Positions 46,730-56,902 of a DNA stretch of 64,000 nucleotides are shown here, piece after piece. This DNA comes from Ilyonectria destructans (taxonomy: Eukaryota > Ascomycota > Sordariomycetes > Hypocreales > Nectriaceae): assembly GCA_020740775.1 (NCBI GenBank), contig JAHEWK010000004.1, positions 372,001 through 436,000 of the forward strand, read 5' to 3'. Below the pieces are notes generated by a model. That model saw only the letters and a list, made by a program, of their open reading frames with translations, made no database searches and had not been told where the DNA came from. The translations under genes and the position numbers were made by a program. Every line of letters starts with the position of its first letter. Positions within the stretch are counted from its first letter, which is position 1.

Positions 46730-47962
46730 TTACACTATAGCAGCGATCATTTCGTCGAATAGTTCCTCTCCAGCAGGATAGACAACAGGATCAGCGGCAG
46801 CAATCGCCTTTTCGGCATTATGCGGAGGATATATCAACTCCTGGTTGATATAAGTCTTCGCTCGCTTCGCAACGTCTCCCTTAACCATCACCTTCCTCTC
46901 CCAGCCCCTAGTAACCACAGCGCCCCACGCCCCTAGGTCAACACAGCAGCCATAGCCAACATGAGAGTACGGTATCGTTGGCTCGTCAAGCAAGTCGGCT
47001 GCGGCATTGTAGCCAGATACACGGCCTAGCAACATGGCGTGCTGGCAAGACATGGTGGCATAGTGACCCTTAGTGTCGGTAAGAGCGCGGGCAGCGTCTC
47101 CAGTGGCGAAGACATGTTTGCTGGATGGAATTCGAAGATCTTGGTCAACGTGAAAGCGAGAGAGTGAGTCTTTGGTCCCGGGGATTTGCTGTGTCAGAGG
47201 TGTTGCTCTCACTCCGGCGGTCCAGACGGCTGTCATTGTTTCGATGCACTCGCCGGAGGCAAGAATGACACGGTTTTCACCAATCTCCGAGACTGCTGAG
47301 CCGAGTTTGATCTCAACTCCGAGGTCCTTTAAGGCTTGCAGAATAACAGGACGGGGGCCTGGTCCCAGTTCAGGGCCAACCTCGTCCGCATTTCCAACCA
47401 GAATTACGCGTAGGTTTGCGTTCTTTCCAAGGCGTCCAGGTAGCTCGGTAGCCAGCTCAATGCCCGTGAAGCCAGCACCGCAAACAACAATGGTATCGCG
47501 GGCTGCGCTTGGGGGACGCAATGCAAGACGTTCGAGATGAGATTCGAGCTTGACAGCAGCGTCAAGAGAATCAATGTCAAAACCATATTGTTGAAGGCCA
47601 ATTACTTTCTGAGGTCGTACAATAGCACTTCCGGCTGCTAGAACAAGGCGGTGATAGCTGATGGTAGATTGGACGCCAGAAGGTGACTGGACATCGACAG
47701 TGTGCTCATCGGAATGAATGGCCTCGACGGTCCCCTGGATGAACTTGACACCGGCAGCTTCGAAAAGAGGGCCAAGAGGATGAGCCATGGCAGAGGCATT
47801 GGCCTCGTAGAGTCTTGGTCGAATGACCAGAGCTGGCTGAGGGGCAATGACAATGACTTCTATTTCCTCCTGCTTTTGCTGGAGGTTGATGAGACGCTTG
47901 GAGGAGAGGGCGCTCCACACGCCGGCGAAACCGGCGCCAATGATGACAATTTTGTTCTGCAT
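46730..47962 (-). CDS. NDH-2/AIF-like NAD(P)H-dependent FAD oxidoreductase
   Basis: A single exon of 410 residues starting at the ATG 47960-47962. It has the two-dinucleotide-fold layout of the pyridine-nucleotide disulphide reductase family: FAD turn GAGFAG at 9-14, NAD(P)H turn GAGFTG at 162-167, and the second FAD contact FATGDAA near 285-291. No redox-active CxxxxC pair is present, so it is not a disulphide reductase; the layout fits type II NADH dehydrogenases and AIFM2/FSP1-like quinone reductases. No clear mitochondrial presequence or C-terminal membrane helix is visible. It lies 205 bp from a divergent Zn2Cys6 regulator, which may control it. Confidence 0.85.
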   Translation of the reverse strand: MQNKIVIIGAGFAGVWSALSSKRLINLQQKQEEIEVIVIAPQPALVIRPRLYEANASAMAHPLGPLFEAAGVKFIQGTVEAIHSDEHTVDVQSPSGVQSTISYHRLVLAAGSAIVRPQKVIGLQQYGFDIDSLDAAVKLESHLERLALRPPSAARDTIVVCGAGFTGIELATELPGRLGKNANLRVILVGNADEVGPELGPGPRPVILQALKDLGVEIKLGSAVSEIGENRVILASGECIETMTAVWTAGVRATPLTQQIPGTKDSLSRFHVDQDLRIPSSKHVFATGDAARALTDTKGHYATMSCQHAMLLGRVSGYNAAADLLDEPTIPYSHVGYGCCVDLGAWGAVVTRGWERKVMVKGDVAKRAKTYINQELIYPPHNAEKAIAAADPVVYPAGEELFDEMIAAIV

Positions 47963-48167
47963 GGTGGCGTTTGTACGAAACCGGGGTGTGTTGGATTGTG
48001 TGGAAGAGGTATTGCTGCGATGTAGAGTTTGTTGAGAGGAATGCTGTGGTTGAGACAGTTAGAACGAATTCTCATGATTATTTATTTATTTCAATTTTCC
48101 CGACTCTCTCAACTTGAAAAAGTCCACATATTCTACATGTCATCAAGTGGCGATACAGACTTCAGAG

Positions 48168-50340
48168 ATGGATAGCCTGACCCGGCTGACTCGTGTTATT
48201 GAATCGGATACCCGCGATCCATGCTGGAGCGAGTACACGAGTACCCGGGCGGGGCCTAATTTCTCCGAATACCCGCTGGTCAGCATGACTGAATTAGGTA
48301 AGAATCCGAATCCACTACCCCGAGACGGATACCCACGCCTCCGACGAGTTCCCGGAATCATCACCTCTCAATCGACGCTCATCACCGAATTCATGGACTT
48401 CTCTCCCAATTCGGCCCTACACAAGGCCAAAGAGGGCCGGCCTGCTACTCGCTCTTCGCTGGCTTGTCTGCCCTGTCGATCCCGACACGTCAAGTGTGAC
48501 GGCACACGGCCGCACTGTAGCCGGTGCGTGGAGTCGGAAACCCAATGCGACTATACTAAATCGCGTCGAGGCGGACTCGATCGTGCAACTCTTGCTGAGC
48601 GTCGCAAGCAACTTGCTGCAGCGGATCGTGTTTCATCAATTGCCAATCTGGCTCTTCCTTCGAGTCGATCCGTCCTGGTTTTGGCTGGGGCCCAGCAGCA
48701 GGACAAGGACCAAACGTGTCTGTTCGCTGGGCCGCCTGGCAGACTTTTCCCTGCATCTCTTACAGATCGTTCCTTCAACATTGAGCATGATTCTCTCATC
48801 GAGTCATACTACAAGACCTTTCATAAATTCCACCCATTCGTCTTACCTCGCACGCACCTTGCGAGGCTCTCCCAAGACCCAAGCAGGCAGCCCAGCTTAA
48901 AGCCCCTTGTTGCCGTCATACGCTTCATCGGCCACCTCTACGACTCGCAAGAATGGTCAACTACGCTAAAGGATTCGGTCGACGTCTACTTCTCCGAGGC
49001 GCCACATACAGACCCGTTCATGGTGCAATGTCGACTGTTATACTCCATGGCTCTATTCTGGCGCGGCTACAGCGCGGACTCAAAACGAGAAATGGATGCA
49101 GCTGTCCGACTCGCCCTCCATCTTGAAATGTTCCGTCGCGAATTCGCCATTAATTATGGATGTGGAGATGCGGTGTTGACCGAGTCGTGGAGACGCACAT
49201 GGTGGACGCTTTACTTGGTGGATGGATACTACGCCGGCACGCTGGGTACCATGAAGTCGGAATTTATGGATGTGGAAGCGACCGCGGATTTGCCTTGTGA
49301 GGAGCACGAGTTTGAATCCGGTGTAAGTTCTGAACAACAATGACCCGTCTCTAGTTTTCCTTGTCAACTGACATTGTCTGCAGGAAATCCCTGAACCAAG
49401 GACGCTACAAGAATTTGACTGCCGCGAGTTCGACTTGGGCAACAGTTCATTTTCCTCCTTTGCGTATCTCATCGGCGCCGTAAGATGCATCATCCTAGCA
49501 TTATCTACGGCTCCAGAAATTGCAGCAAAGGAAGCATCGACGCAGGTAATTCAGGCTGCTGACGCCATCATTGACGGATGGCTCCTCTTACTCCCAAAAG
49601 GCTGCAAGCAGGTCTTGGCCAAAAATGGAGAAATCGATGAACTCATGTTCCAAGCACACCTGGTTATTCATGTGTAAGCCCTTCACCACCTCTTTGCTGG
49701 ATGGAATAGCCGAGCATTCAAGACTGACCCCTCTAGATCAATCATCAACTTGCACAGACCTTTATCGGACCTCAAATTCAACCCCGTAGAGGAAGTCTCA
49801 AGTTGCGCCAGGGAGCCTCCCCCGGATAGGCCCATTCCAGAGCTCGTCAATGTCCATACCATACGAGTTCTACGATCTGTAGAAGCACAGATTCGCCTTC
49901 TCGCTTTACCCGCTCGGCCATTCAACCACACGCCATTCGTCACATGCATGGTTAGCGAGGGAACGCTTGCGCTACTCTCAGCTTGCAGCTTCTTACTGAA
50001 AGGAAGGGAGTTGGCTATAGCAAGAGATCAAATTCGCCTGACCGTCGGCTGCCTCAGAGCATTAGGGGAGGTGTGGCTGCGGACGGCGAGGAATTTGCAG
50101 GAGATACAAATCATTGCTCGTCAGGTACTCGGATTGGACCCGAAGGGAGCTGGAAGTGTCTCTACCAGGTCCGCCGAAGCGCCGAGCCTCTCCGGCGGCG
50201 AAGGACAGACAACTTCTGGATCTGAAGTTGGGGCATTAAGTAATGACCTCTTCTCTGCTATGGGTGCTACCGACAGTGCTTGTGGGTGGTTTGAACTCGA
50301 CAATCTAGATTTAGATCTTCCGCAGTGTCGAGATGAGTGA
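48168..50340 (+). CDS. Zn(II)2Cys6 fungal transcription factor
   Basis: Three exons (48168-49322, 49384-49673, 49737-50340) give 682 residues; introns are 61 and 63 nt. The zinc cluster has cysteines at 100, 103, 110, 117, 120 and 127 (CLPCRSRHVKCDG...C..C). A fungal-specific regulatory domain follows from ~200, with SYYKTFHKFHPFVLP and SWRRTWWTLYLVDG. The C-terminal part is Ser/Gly-rich and ends in acidic-hydrophobic FELDNLDLDLP, a likely activation tail. The first in-frame ATG is 48168, but the ATG at 48393 gives a more usual short N-terminus. The 75 residues between are unlike protein and contain CCCGGG/GATACCCG repeats, so I lean to 48393 as the true start. Nuclear regulator, possibly of the divergent flavoprotein gene. 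Confidence 0.88.
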
Positions 50341-50922
50341 CAATCCATCCCGTTGCATATTAGTGAATACGGAAAGAATCGGGACCCCTAGAAATGCATG
50401 ATTATAATAAAGGTTGCATTGAATGCAATATGTCGGGAGGGACTTCTGGTAGGAATGGCGGGATGAAAAATAGAGCGACGCGAGTCACATAATATGCAAA
50501 GCGGCAAGAAAATCACCTGGTCACCCTTGTAAGTACACATACGAATCATCTCCCGATGCGTGTTGAGCAGCAGAAGATAGACGGCAGCCTACAGCAGCCT
50601 GTTCGTTTCAGGATTCTAGCTATGCTTGACCCTGACCTCAACATGCTTGATTATTTGGTTCGCCTCCGAACCTGATGATCGTAATCTAATTACAGTGTTT
50701 CCTCGGGCAATACCCGCAACGACGAGAAGGAAAGCGAGACATGAGGACGATAATGTTCAAACCGGCAAAGATTCGAAAATTCATTCCTTATTTTAGAGAT
50801 GATAATCGACATAATGACTCCATATCTACTAAGAGCGAAGACGTTTATCTGAATCGGTGAGAGACTCGTCCTACACCATCCCTAAAGTATCTTTTGTCGC
50901 CGACTTATTCTCCCAGGGCGAC
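50341..50922. other. Convergent intergenic region
   Basis: About 0.6 kb between the converging regulator and cupin genes. No gene or structured element is seen. Confidence 0.4.
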
Positions 50923-51373
50923 TCACCAACCCTCGTCAAGTACCGTCAGTGCTGCATATCCACCCTTCGTAACAACCTCTGTGTCGATGACGATGATGAC
51001 GATGAACTTGCAAACCTCATCCTTGCTGTTGTTATCCGCGACAGTATGGTGGCACCCGGGTAATTCCCTGAACGTCTCCCCAGGCTTGTATACCTGTGCC
51101 GGGTTACCGTTCATGCCGCTCAGCATCTCGCCTTCCTGAATGATGGCCACAATGTGGGCGCCTCCATGGCGATGCGGTGGAGTCCAGCCGTTGGGGGGGA
51201 GGACCACCTTCAGGCCGATGAGAGACTTGCCAGGCGCGTTGGGAAGCTCGTAGTCGAACATGATGTCGACATTTTCTCTTGGTCGAGTGCTAGGAAGTAT
51301 TAGCGAGAGGGGATAGGTAGGGATGCCATCATGTGGTTGCTGCTTACGAAGCTTGATCTTGAGTGGCGGCCAT
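50923..51373 (-). CDS. Small single-domain cupin protein
   Basis: Two exons, 51373-51348 (nine residues, MAATQDQAS) and 51289-50923, around a 58-nt GTAAGC...TAG intron, give 130 residues. A longer unspliced frame exists upstream, but the spliced form gives the compact size usual for the family. The cupin metal motif 1 is PPHRHGGAHIVAIIQEGEM (two His, one Glu), and motif 2 carries the His of PGCHHTVADN. The fold is a beta-barrel that binds a divalent metal. Function could be dioxygenase, isomerase or binding protein. It is divergent from an MDR reductase gene, 643 bp apart, which suggests shared control. Confidence 0.85.
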
Positions 51374-52016
51374 TTTGAGAACGGAGTGAAAGGATGTGTG
51401 GGTTGAATTGGTAGTGTGATGAAAGATGGTTTGAATGATGCCTTATGTCTCTGATGAAGATTGCCCATTCCTCTTATATACCTTATCCTACCTTCCAAGG
51501 GCTCAACACATGACTCGACGTTGAGATGTACGAACCGAATGGCTTTCTCGTAAACTCAACAATCTGTTGAGAAAGCGATTGACATACGGATGAGCCCAAC
51601 CCGAGAATCCCGGGAATTGAATAGGATACCCGTTCGGGTCAGACAAGAAGATGGCATGGACTAATAGCCCCACATCGGGTGATGCGAGATGCTTGACCCG
51701 AATAGCCCGAATGCCAAGCCCGAGTACAGAAAGGTACTTGAATTGACATCCAAAAATGGCTTGGGGGGAACGTAGCATTGAGTAGTTCCAACTCGCCCCG
51801 CTCGTCATGTCGTGAACTGGAGGCATCCCGCCGATTGAGTCGCCGAAGTGGCAACTTCTGGGGTATGGTAGATTCGGCATTGTTTGCACGCCATTTCTCT
51901 TGTTACACCCACCTGCCACTACAAATACCAAACAAGCAGGGCGCTATGCCTCAAGCTTGGAACAGTATAGTACCTCACTTCTTCCATAATTAGAACCATC
52001 TATCCACCTCACCAAC
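51374..52016. promoter_or_regulatory. Divergent promoter region of cupin and MDR genes, with CCCG repeats
   Basis: This 643-bp region separates two starts pointing apart. It holds GATACCCG at 51625-51632 overlapping ACCCG-TT-CGGGT (51628-51639), CCCGGG at 51609-51614, and further CCCGA strings to about 51730. Similar words occur in the 48.2-kb region next to the regulator gene. A 142-codon minus-strand frame here has no family resemblance. Confidence 0.45.
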
Positions 52017-52973
52017 ATGAAGGCCATACAAATCACGGGTGACAAAGATGCCCACCAGATCACGCTCACCGACACCCTGCCCAAGCCGACTCCCAAGGGG
52101 CGCGACATTCTTATCAAAGTATTCGCTGCCGGCATTACCGCTGATGAAGTCTCATGGCCAGAGCTGTACTCCACCTCTAACAGAGTACCGGGACACGACA
52201 TTTCCGGCGTCATTGAAGCCCTTGGGTCTGAGTATGATGGCTCTCTCTCCATCGGTGACAGTGTCTTTGCAATGCTCCGCGCCAACACCAGCCAAGGCGG
52301 TCAAGCAGAGTACGCCATTGCATCGCCCGACGAAGTCGCCCTGAAGCCCACATCCATTTCTCATCAAGAGGCTGCGGCACTCCCGATCCCCATTCTGACC
52401 GCCTGGGAGGCAATCTTTACGCATGCCAAGGTGAAAAAGGGGGGTAAAGTCCTCGTCACCGGTGCTTCGGGCTCAGTTGGCGTCATGCTTGTCCAGATCG
52501 CAAGCCGACTGTTGAACGCAGAGGTCATTGCCCTAGCCTCAGCACAGAACCATGCTCACCTTATGGAGCTTGGAGCCAGTCAGGTTTTCGACTACATGTC
52601 GCCGAATTGGCATCAGATCATCAAGGATGTGGATACCGTCTTCGACACCGTTGGCGGCACAACTCTAGACAAAGCCTGGAACACAGTGAAGAAAGACGGC
52701 GCCATCGTGACTGTGGCAGACCCACCTCCGCCGTGGGCATTTGGCAGGGGGAAGCCTGAACAGTTGCAGGACCACCCAGATGTCACATGGGTATATTTTG
52801 TTGTCACTTCTCGTAGTGAGCATTTAGCGAGAGTCGCATCTCTTCTAGATGAAGGATCACTTGAGCCGCTCGCTATCAAGACGTTTCCGGTTGAGAATGC
52901 CGTAGACGCCTGGGCATACGGAGGCCGACGAGGTCGAAAAGGAAAGGCGGTGATAGAGTTTGCTTCTCAATAA
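52017..52973 (+). CDS. Zinc-independent medium-chain dehydrogenase/reductase (quinone reductase-like)
   Basis: A single exon of 318 residues. The GroES-like N-terminal domain carries AAGITADEVSWPELY and PGHDISGVI. The Rossmann domain follows at about 140, with VLVTGASGSVGVMLVQIA, the NADPH-binding turn of the quinone-oxidoreductase/enoyl-reductase branch. The usual zinc-binding Cys/His catalytic set is absent, so it should reduce activated C=C or quinones rather than oxidise alcohols. VFDTVGGTT and the C-terminal GRKGKAVIEF fit the branch. Cytosolic. Divergent from the cupin gene. Confidence 0.88.
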   Translation: MKAIQITGDKDAHQITLTDTLPKPTPKGRDILIKVFAAGITADEVSWPELYSTSNRVPGHDISGVIEALGSEYDGSLSIGDSVFAMLRANTSQGGQAEYAIASPDEVALKPTSISHQEAAALPIPILTAWEAIFTHAKVKKGGKVLVTGASGSVGVMLVQIASRLLNAEVIALASAQNHAHLMELGASQVFDYMSPNWHQIIKDVDTVFDTVGGTTLDKAWNTVKKDGAIVTVADPPPPWAFGRGKPEQLQDHPDVTWVYFVVTSRSEHLARVASLLDEGSLEPLAIKTFPVENAVDAWAYGGRRGRKGKAVIEFASQ

Positions 52974-54122
52974 TAAATTATTCTTGAATGCGCATTTAGT
53001 TTGTGTGCTTAATATTGTTCTGTTCAGCTACATCATTCAATCGGTCCCGAATTTCACGGCATCCGAAATGGCTTCCGGATCATTAACTAGTGAATCAGTA
53101 AAAGCTCGCTCGCTCAACTGCGGCATTGTTTCAGTAGAGTCTAGAATCAAAGATCTATGGGAGTCTCGGTTCTCAAACACAGATTTGCACGAACGCGACT
53201 TCACTTGCGCATTTTGACGCTTGTGGCCAAAGTTTCTTAAAGGCTTTGAGAATCCCTAGAAATGTGCGAATGCGATCAGTAGAGCAAGACGAGGATGGAG
53301 ACGATGGATAATACCGAAGGAAACAATACAGGAACCTGAGTGATGGATTGAAACATGAAGGAAAGCAAAAGACAAACGACGATGACGTCCAGGATACTGA
53401 ATTAGGCTCCATACGCGAACTGGTGTCCGCCCACATGAGCCGCCAAGCCTGTTTTGACGAGCGACACGAGAGCCAAGCCTCTTCTGGTATTAATACGAGT
53501 ACGTATGTCAACTATTTAGCGAGGACGCTGACTCGAGCTTAGTTAGATCCCGTCGCTGTACATAGTTATCATCTCTGACTTGCATTGTGGAGCGTTCCCC
53601 TTTCTAGCAATAATGCCCTACAAAACGCCGAAGCACATGAGCATGGCCTGGATTTTGATCATCCAGGGTAGGGTGTTAACGGTGAAGCTGTATGAGGAAA
53701 GAGGCAATGGGGATTAGCAACAAGAATTGTATTTATTCCATGATTCATTGCACCATGTTTAGGCTTCTTGTCAGCTTTAAATTTGAATTGTTCTCTAGAT
53801 ATGCACCGCCTTTTTGATTATGTTTACAGTGCAGTTCTTGGCGCATCTTGTCATAACCCTGGTCTCTTGCTTGGTCCTCACTTAGTGCCTTACGGCTTGG
53901 CCCCTCTCGACGACGACGGGACAACACACCCGAATACGACTAAGCATCTAGGACGGGCCACCAGAAGCTAGCCGATCGATCGTTCATCTGGAGGAGGGAA
54001 AATGCGGGGCATCGAGCTAGATCATCTTAAAAAGGCCGAATGTACGATCGGAATTCTCAAAATCATGTCCTGACACCATCCTTTCTCATATACATCATAT
54101 CTAAAAACCAAAGCCAGCCACA
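52974..54122. other. Intergenic, no supported gene
   Basis: About 1.15 kb. Between 53100 and 53520 several plus-strand frames are moderately protein-like (for example SIRELVSAHMSRQACFDE) but are interrupted and not recognisable. The last ~100 bases are the presumed SDR promoter. Confidence 0.4.
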
Positions 54123-54902
54123 ATGTCTTCGTTGAATAAAACAGTCATTGTCACGGGTTCCTCCGGAGGCCTAGGCAAAGTCATTGCCGAAATGTACCTG
54201 TCCAAGGGCTGCAATACCGTCCTCTGCGATCTAAACAAAGAACGACTTTCCGCTACCTCGGCGGAACTTGAGAGCTCTAACCCGGACAAGGTTCTGGCAG
54301 TCGAATGCAACGTCAGTGATGAAGAGTCAGTCAAGAATCTTGTCGCATCTACGGTCGAAAAATTTGGCAAGCTCGACATTGTCGTCAACAATGCCGGCAT
54401 CATGGACCACTTCGACCCCGCGGGTACGTGCGACAAGAGTACCTGGGATAAGGTGCTGGCTGTGAATCTTACGGGACCGTTCCTGGTCACGAAGTATGCT
54501 GTTCAGGTGATGGAGAAGCAGGGAAGTGGATTGATTGTCAACATTGGATCAAACGCCTCTTTCCGAGGCTTTGCGGCGGGCGTGGCCTACACCGCTAGCA
54601 AGCATGGTGTCATTGCACTCACCAAGAACACGGCGGCGTTCTACGGTCCTCGCGGGATATCGAGCGTGGCCATTCTTCTTGGAGCCATGGAATCGACCAA
54701 CATCGCCGAGGCGTTTGCTACCGGCATTAACCAGGAAGGCATGGCGCTTTCTCAGCAAACTCAGCCTGGTTTCGTCCCAGGGACCACGGGACTGTCGATA
54801 GAGCATGTTGCTCGGTATATTGGGTTCCTTAGTGAAGATGAGGCCGCCGCCAGCTCTAACGGCAGTTGCATAGTTTTGAACAAGAACTGGCCAGTTGCTT
54901 GA
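54123..54902 (+). CDS. Short-chain dehydrogenase/reductase (classical SDR)
   Basis: A single exon of 259 residues, typical for classical SDRs. The cofactor turn TGSSGGLG is at 11-18, NNAG at 89-92, and the catalytic Ser in NIGSNAS with Tyr156 and Lys160 in YTASK. Asp37 in the CDLNKE stretch after the second strand suggests NAD(H) preference, an inference. The C-terminus SNGSCIVLNKNW resembles the usual G....DGG end with substitutions. Reaction: oxidoreduction of an alcohol/ketone; substrate unknown. Forms part of the 45-55 kb group of small redox enzymes. Confidence 0.9.
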   Translation: MSSLNKTVIVTGSSGGLGKVIAEMYLSKGCNTVLCDLNKERLSATSAELESSNPDKVLAVECNVSDEESVKNLVASTVEKFGKLDIVVNNAGIMDHFDPAGTCDKSTWDKVLAVNLTGPFLVTKYAVQVMEKQGSGLIVNIGSNASFRGFAAGVAYTASKHGVIALTKNTAAFYGPRGISSVAILLGAMESTNIAEAFATGINQEGMALSQQTQPGFVPGTTGLSIEHVARYIGFLSEDEAAASSNGSCIVLNKNWPVA

Positions 54903-55039
54903 ATGAAGTGGTTCAGGAGACACCTGCGTGGGGACTGTTGAATTAGCACAGAATTATGAAACTTGGCTTCGCAGGTCTTTTATGTAACGAGAGCAATTTT
55001 GACTACGAGGATTGTTTATGAGCATATTCAATGTGCAAC

Positions 55040-55230
55040 TCATCTAGTAAAGCCGCAGCTCCGCTTGCAATGGCCACGTGTAGATTTCTTCTCGTCGCAT
55101 TTGATGCGTCGCTTCTCGTAGTTGATGCAGCCTTGCGCGACTTGCGACGGGTTAGTCGTTCGCGAGTTCGAGTCACCATTCTGCGTCGACGTCAAAGTTG
55201 GCGCAAGTGACAAAGGGCTGGCATGATCCC
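55040..55230 (-). pseudogene. Relic of a Zn(II)2Cys6 regulator N-terminus
   Basis: On the minus strand a frame reads QGCINYEKRRIKCDEKKSTR followed by GHCKRSCGF. This is the zinc-cluster consensus (C..C..RRIKCDE..P.C..C) with the second Cys replaced by Tyr and the fourth by Arg. A stop follows shortly. TGC-to-TAC and similar changes would explain the losses. It cannot fold as a zinc cluster, so I call it a relic. Confidence 0.5.
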
Positions 55231-55385
55231 CACCGAACACTCTAGGGAGGGTTCTCGTAGCGGTGTAGCAGACGACTCCCCGTTTTAATCCCAATAAGGG
55301 ATAGGGCCCAGCGAAGAGGCAATGGAAGATAGGAAAAGGAAGCCCAAACGGGGAATACGCGGGATAGGTACGGAATACGAGGAAC

Positions 55386-55450
55386 CAACCTTCATGTGTA
55401 TGCTGCGTGGATCACAATGCGAATACGAATGCGAGAGACCAAACTATTGA
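55386..55450 (+). pseudogene. Second zinc-cluster-like fragment
   Basis: A plus-strand frame reads EEPTFMCMLRGSQCEYECERP then stops. It resembles the last part of a Zn2Cys6 motif (P.C..C.RG..CEYE). The first half is missing. Short and uncertain. Confidence 0.25.
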
Positions 55451-55699
55451 TCAACCCCACTTGGTGCTTCAGTTGCGTAGAGATCCCTGCTCACTCAGGG
55501 GCGGCTTTTCACCGACAGCCGGGGACTAGATTGCCGATCACAGTGTGACTGCTTCAGTTCATTATTGGCAGGAGCAGTGTTGAGCCGCGAGATCGACACA
55601 AAGTGTGAATTAGAATCTTCTCTGAATATATGCAAAACATTCTATCCAATGACTGACTTGTTCGGCTTTCTAGACAGTATATAGAGATGAAAGGGTACG

Positions 55700-56227
55700 T
55701 TAGGTATTCTGAACATGCAACCCAAAGCGCTCATTCTTCGCCTCCTCCGCCACATTATGCAATTGGTGCTCTAGTTCTCTCCCCCAGATGGAAAGATTAA
55801 TCATTCCTGCAGCCAGGCTATTCGCGGTTGCTGAGGCAGTCATCTCACCTGGCTGGGTAGCACTTCTTATACTCCCACCCAAAAAGCCATTGAGAGCCTT
55901 GGAGGTCAAGTAGGATGTGTAGTTGTCGGTCCAGGGATCTCCATTGTGCACACCAACCAGACACTCTTGTCCTTTGATACTAACTGTGCTTCCGCGGTCA
56001 GCAACAGAGATCAAGGTGCCATCATTGTCGGTAACAGCCAAGCGTATGAGGACCACATTGTGATTCGACTCCTCCAAATCTCGGCCTCGCACTATCGACA
56101 TGCGTGTCATTGGATATGCGACAGATGGCCGCCAAGGGAAAGACTCTAAGAGTATGGTGGACCATCTTCCATTGCGGCCGCAATGTGGCGCTTGCGGAGA
56201 CGAGATCTTCAGGCACAAGAGGCTCAT
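55700..56227 (-). CDS. Hypothetical protein, unrecognised
   Basis: An uninterrupted minus-strand frame gives 175 residues from the ATG 56225-56227. The second half (VGVHNGDPWTDNYTSYLTSK, then NGFLGGSIRSA, ending in an amphipathic helix ELEHQLHNVAEEAKNERFG) looks like real protein rather than a shadow. I recognise no domain, signal peptide or membrane helix. An upstream exon could exist. It is flanked by relics on both sides, so it may itself be a remnant. Confidence 0.35.
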   Translation of the reverse strand: MSLLCLKISSPQAPHCGRNGRWSTILLESFPWRPSVAYPMTRMSIVRGRDLEESNHNVVLIRLAVTDNDGTLISVADRGSTVSIKGQECLVGVHNGDPWTDNYTSYLTSKALNGFLGGSIRSATQPGEMTASATANSLAAGMINLSIWGRELEHQLHNVAEEAKNERFGLHVQNT

Positions 56228-56328
56228 AGCATGTAAGAGAACCCCTTGACTAATACCTGTATACCTATCATACCAAACCACTCATGCTAATATAGCAGTT
56301 TAGTGTCTGGCAATGAAGATTCGACTGC

Positions 56329-56652
56329 GTGCATAGGTTATACTCGTCCCTTCCTCTTCCCCCAGCCTGGCATGACCCCGACATGGGCGAATGGACGCCT
56401 GCTTTGTCGCCGGAAATTATTGATATGATTTGGGATCTCTCTCGGCATGAATTGCTCTGGCGATCAGCCTCCGTCATACCTATCGCATCGGAGAAGCCGC
56501 AGCTGCAACTAACCAAGATCCCCCTAGATGGAATCTTATTCCACGTGCATTCTGAAGCTGTGAGGCGCTCATGGCGGCCAAGCCTGATATGCATTTCCTC
56601 CTGTTTCCGTACAGGTGGGAGATCTACATACAACAACGGGCGGACGACGTAA
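56329..56652 (+). pseudogene. 2EXR-domain-like fragment
   Basis: A plus-strand frame includes ALSPEIIDMIWDLSRHE, then ILFHVHSEAVRRSWRPSL. This is the two-block pattern (LPPEIR.MIW ... LHV..EAR) of the fungal 2EXR family. The linker between blocks is short, and the frame ends soon after in unrelated sequence. No start context or splice partners were found. Partial or decayed. Confidence 0.35.
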
Positions 56653-56902
56653 TTAAAATAAGGAGATAAGGTATGGTGATGACTATTCACTGCCAAGAAA
56701 TGGAATGAGAAAGGTGCCAATGACCAATCCCAGTTGCAGCCTCATTTGGTGGCTGAGTAAGACAGGTAGTGAGTCATTTTGTGTCATTCCCATCGCAATC
56801 ATCTTGCTGCCTGGGGTCCATTCAGACCAAATCTCAGATCTCCAGTGAGTCTATATAATGAACTGAAGTGTGTTAATATCATAGCAAAAAAGGCCACGCA
56901 GA

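Larger units (their letters stand above)
54903..55699. other. Intergenic with zinc-cluster relics
   Basis: About 0.8 kb downstream of the SDR. It contains the two Zn2Cys6-like scraps listed separately and short repeats of the word GGAATACG near 55345-55385. No intact gene. Confidence 0.4.

Noticed and set aside
51503..51931. 142-codon minus-strand frame in the cupin/MDR promoter
   Set aside because: Composition is driven by CCCGA repeats, and there is no family resemblance.
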